From: Lewinellaceae bacterium
Lineage (GTDB): Bacteria > Bacteroidota > Bacteroidia > Chitinophagales > Saprospiraceae
NCBI GenBank assembly: GCA_020636105.1
Contig: JACJYL010000001.1
Coordinates: forward strand, 2,418,001-2,482,000
Reading direction: 5' to 3'
Length of the DNA stretch: 64,000 nt
Numbering within the stretch: the stretch's first letter is position 1; the number at the start of each line of letters is the position of its first letter. This document shows positions 63,822-64,000 of the stretch, one piece after another. Position numbers and translations under genes: made by a program. Under the pieces are notes generated by a model, which was not told the origin of the DNA, ran no database searches, and was given only the letters and a program-made list of their open reading frames with translations.

Positions 63822-64000
63822 TTATTTTGATTGGCTTTCGAAAATCATATCTGGTTTTGATAGTAATTCTTTAATTCTATTGTTAATTTGGTTAAAGATA
63901 TTTGTACTTGGAAGTTCAAACCACTCAATCCATTTATAAAAAATTTTTGTATTTTCTTCATAGCCAAGCTGCACTTCATCCAGATAACTCAGATGTTTTT
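63822..64000 (-). CDS. Upstream Cmr-operon gene, 3' end only
   Basis: 59 codons reach the stop at 63822: KHLSYLDEVQLGYEENTKIF, YKWIEWFELPSTNIFNQINN, RIKELLSKPDMIFESQSK. It ends 9 bp before cas10 on the same strand, so it is in the operon. Gene order suggests cmr1, but nothing in this tail proves it. Confidence 0.6.
   Translation of the reverse strand, partial: KHLSYLDEVQLGYEENTKIFYKWIEWFELPSTNIFNQINNRIKELLSKPDMIFESQSK

Overview
This window comes from a member of the Bacteroidota, probably a Saprospiria-like lineage (family level is inference). The evidence is the type IX secretion (T9SS) C-terminal sorting domains, SusC/SusD pairs, DUF6090-type membrane proteins, AT-rich intergenic DNA and a TAnnTTTG promoter element. 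No rRNA or tRNA was recognised.

Region 1 (about 0-26.3 kb) is an accessory island. Every recognisable host gene lies on the minus strand, and the island is bounded by two 217-bp direct repeats (341-557 and 26131-26347). It holds small, functionally unrelated genes: an AraC regulator with a short-chain dehydrogenase, a T9SS-exported beta-repeat protein, an NAD-dependent epimerase, a GIY-YIG-like protein, an NTF2-like protein, an alpha/beta hydrolase, outer-membrane proteins, a TPR/AraC regulator, a helical protein + TIR + WD40 trio, and a DUF6090 protein. Several intergenic gaps contain imperfect palindromes bounded by AAC...GTT, as in integron attC sites, so the island may be a decayed cassette array. 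It is littered with remnants: an IS256 tail, two IS91-type recombinase/transposase fusions, a group II intron fragment and nonsense-interrupted genes. One IS5-family element looks intact, with a TTA target duplication.

Region 2 (26.4-44.4 kb) starts with one orphan plus-strand gene. It continues as a minus-strand polysaccharide-utilisation locus: LuxR-type propeller regulator, CBM-like T9SS protein, SusC, SusD, a PKD-type surface lipoprotein, GH16, GH3 and GH5-CBM6. The enzyme set suggests beta-glucan (laminarin-type) use.

Region 3 (44.5-53.8 kb) is repeat-rich. It has a stray CRISPR-repeat fragment and a tyrosine-recombinase fragment, then about 23 copies of a 101-bp tandem repeat. CRISPR array 1 (19 repeats) follows with its leader, then cas2 and a 5'-truncated reverse transcriptase, a decayed array trailer, and CRISPR array 2 (33 repeats) with a homologous leader. 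Both arrays read on the minus strand; their repeats differ at 6 of 37 positions.

Region 4 (53.8-64 kb) is a minus-strand type III-B (Cmr) operon: unknown partial gene, an HD-less Cas10, Cmr3, a CARF protein with a PD-(D/E)XK-like C-terminus, Cmr4, Cmr5, Cmr6, a Csx1-type CARF-HEPN protein, and two unrecognised proteins that appear to share a Rossmann-like C-terminal domain. One of those carries an EAD-like helical N-terminus and the other is membrane-anchored. Cas10 would make cyclic oligoadenylate on target RNA recognition and the CARF proteins would respond. The last two genes are the best candidate for an undescribed ancillary module. No cas1 or cas6 is present in the window.
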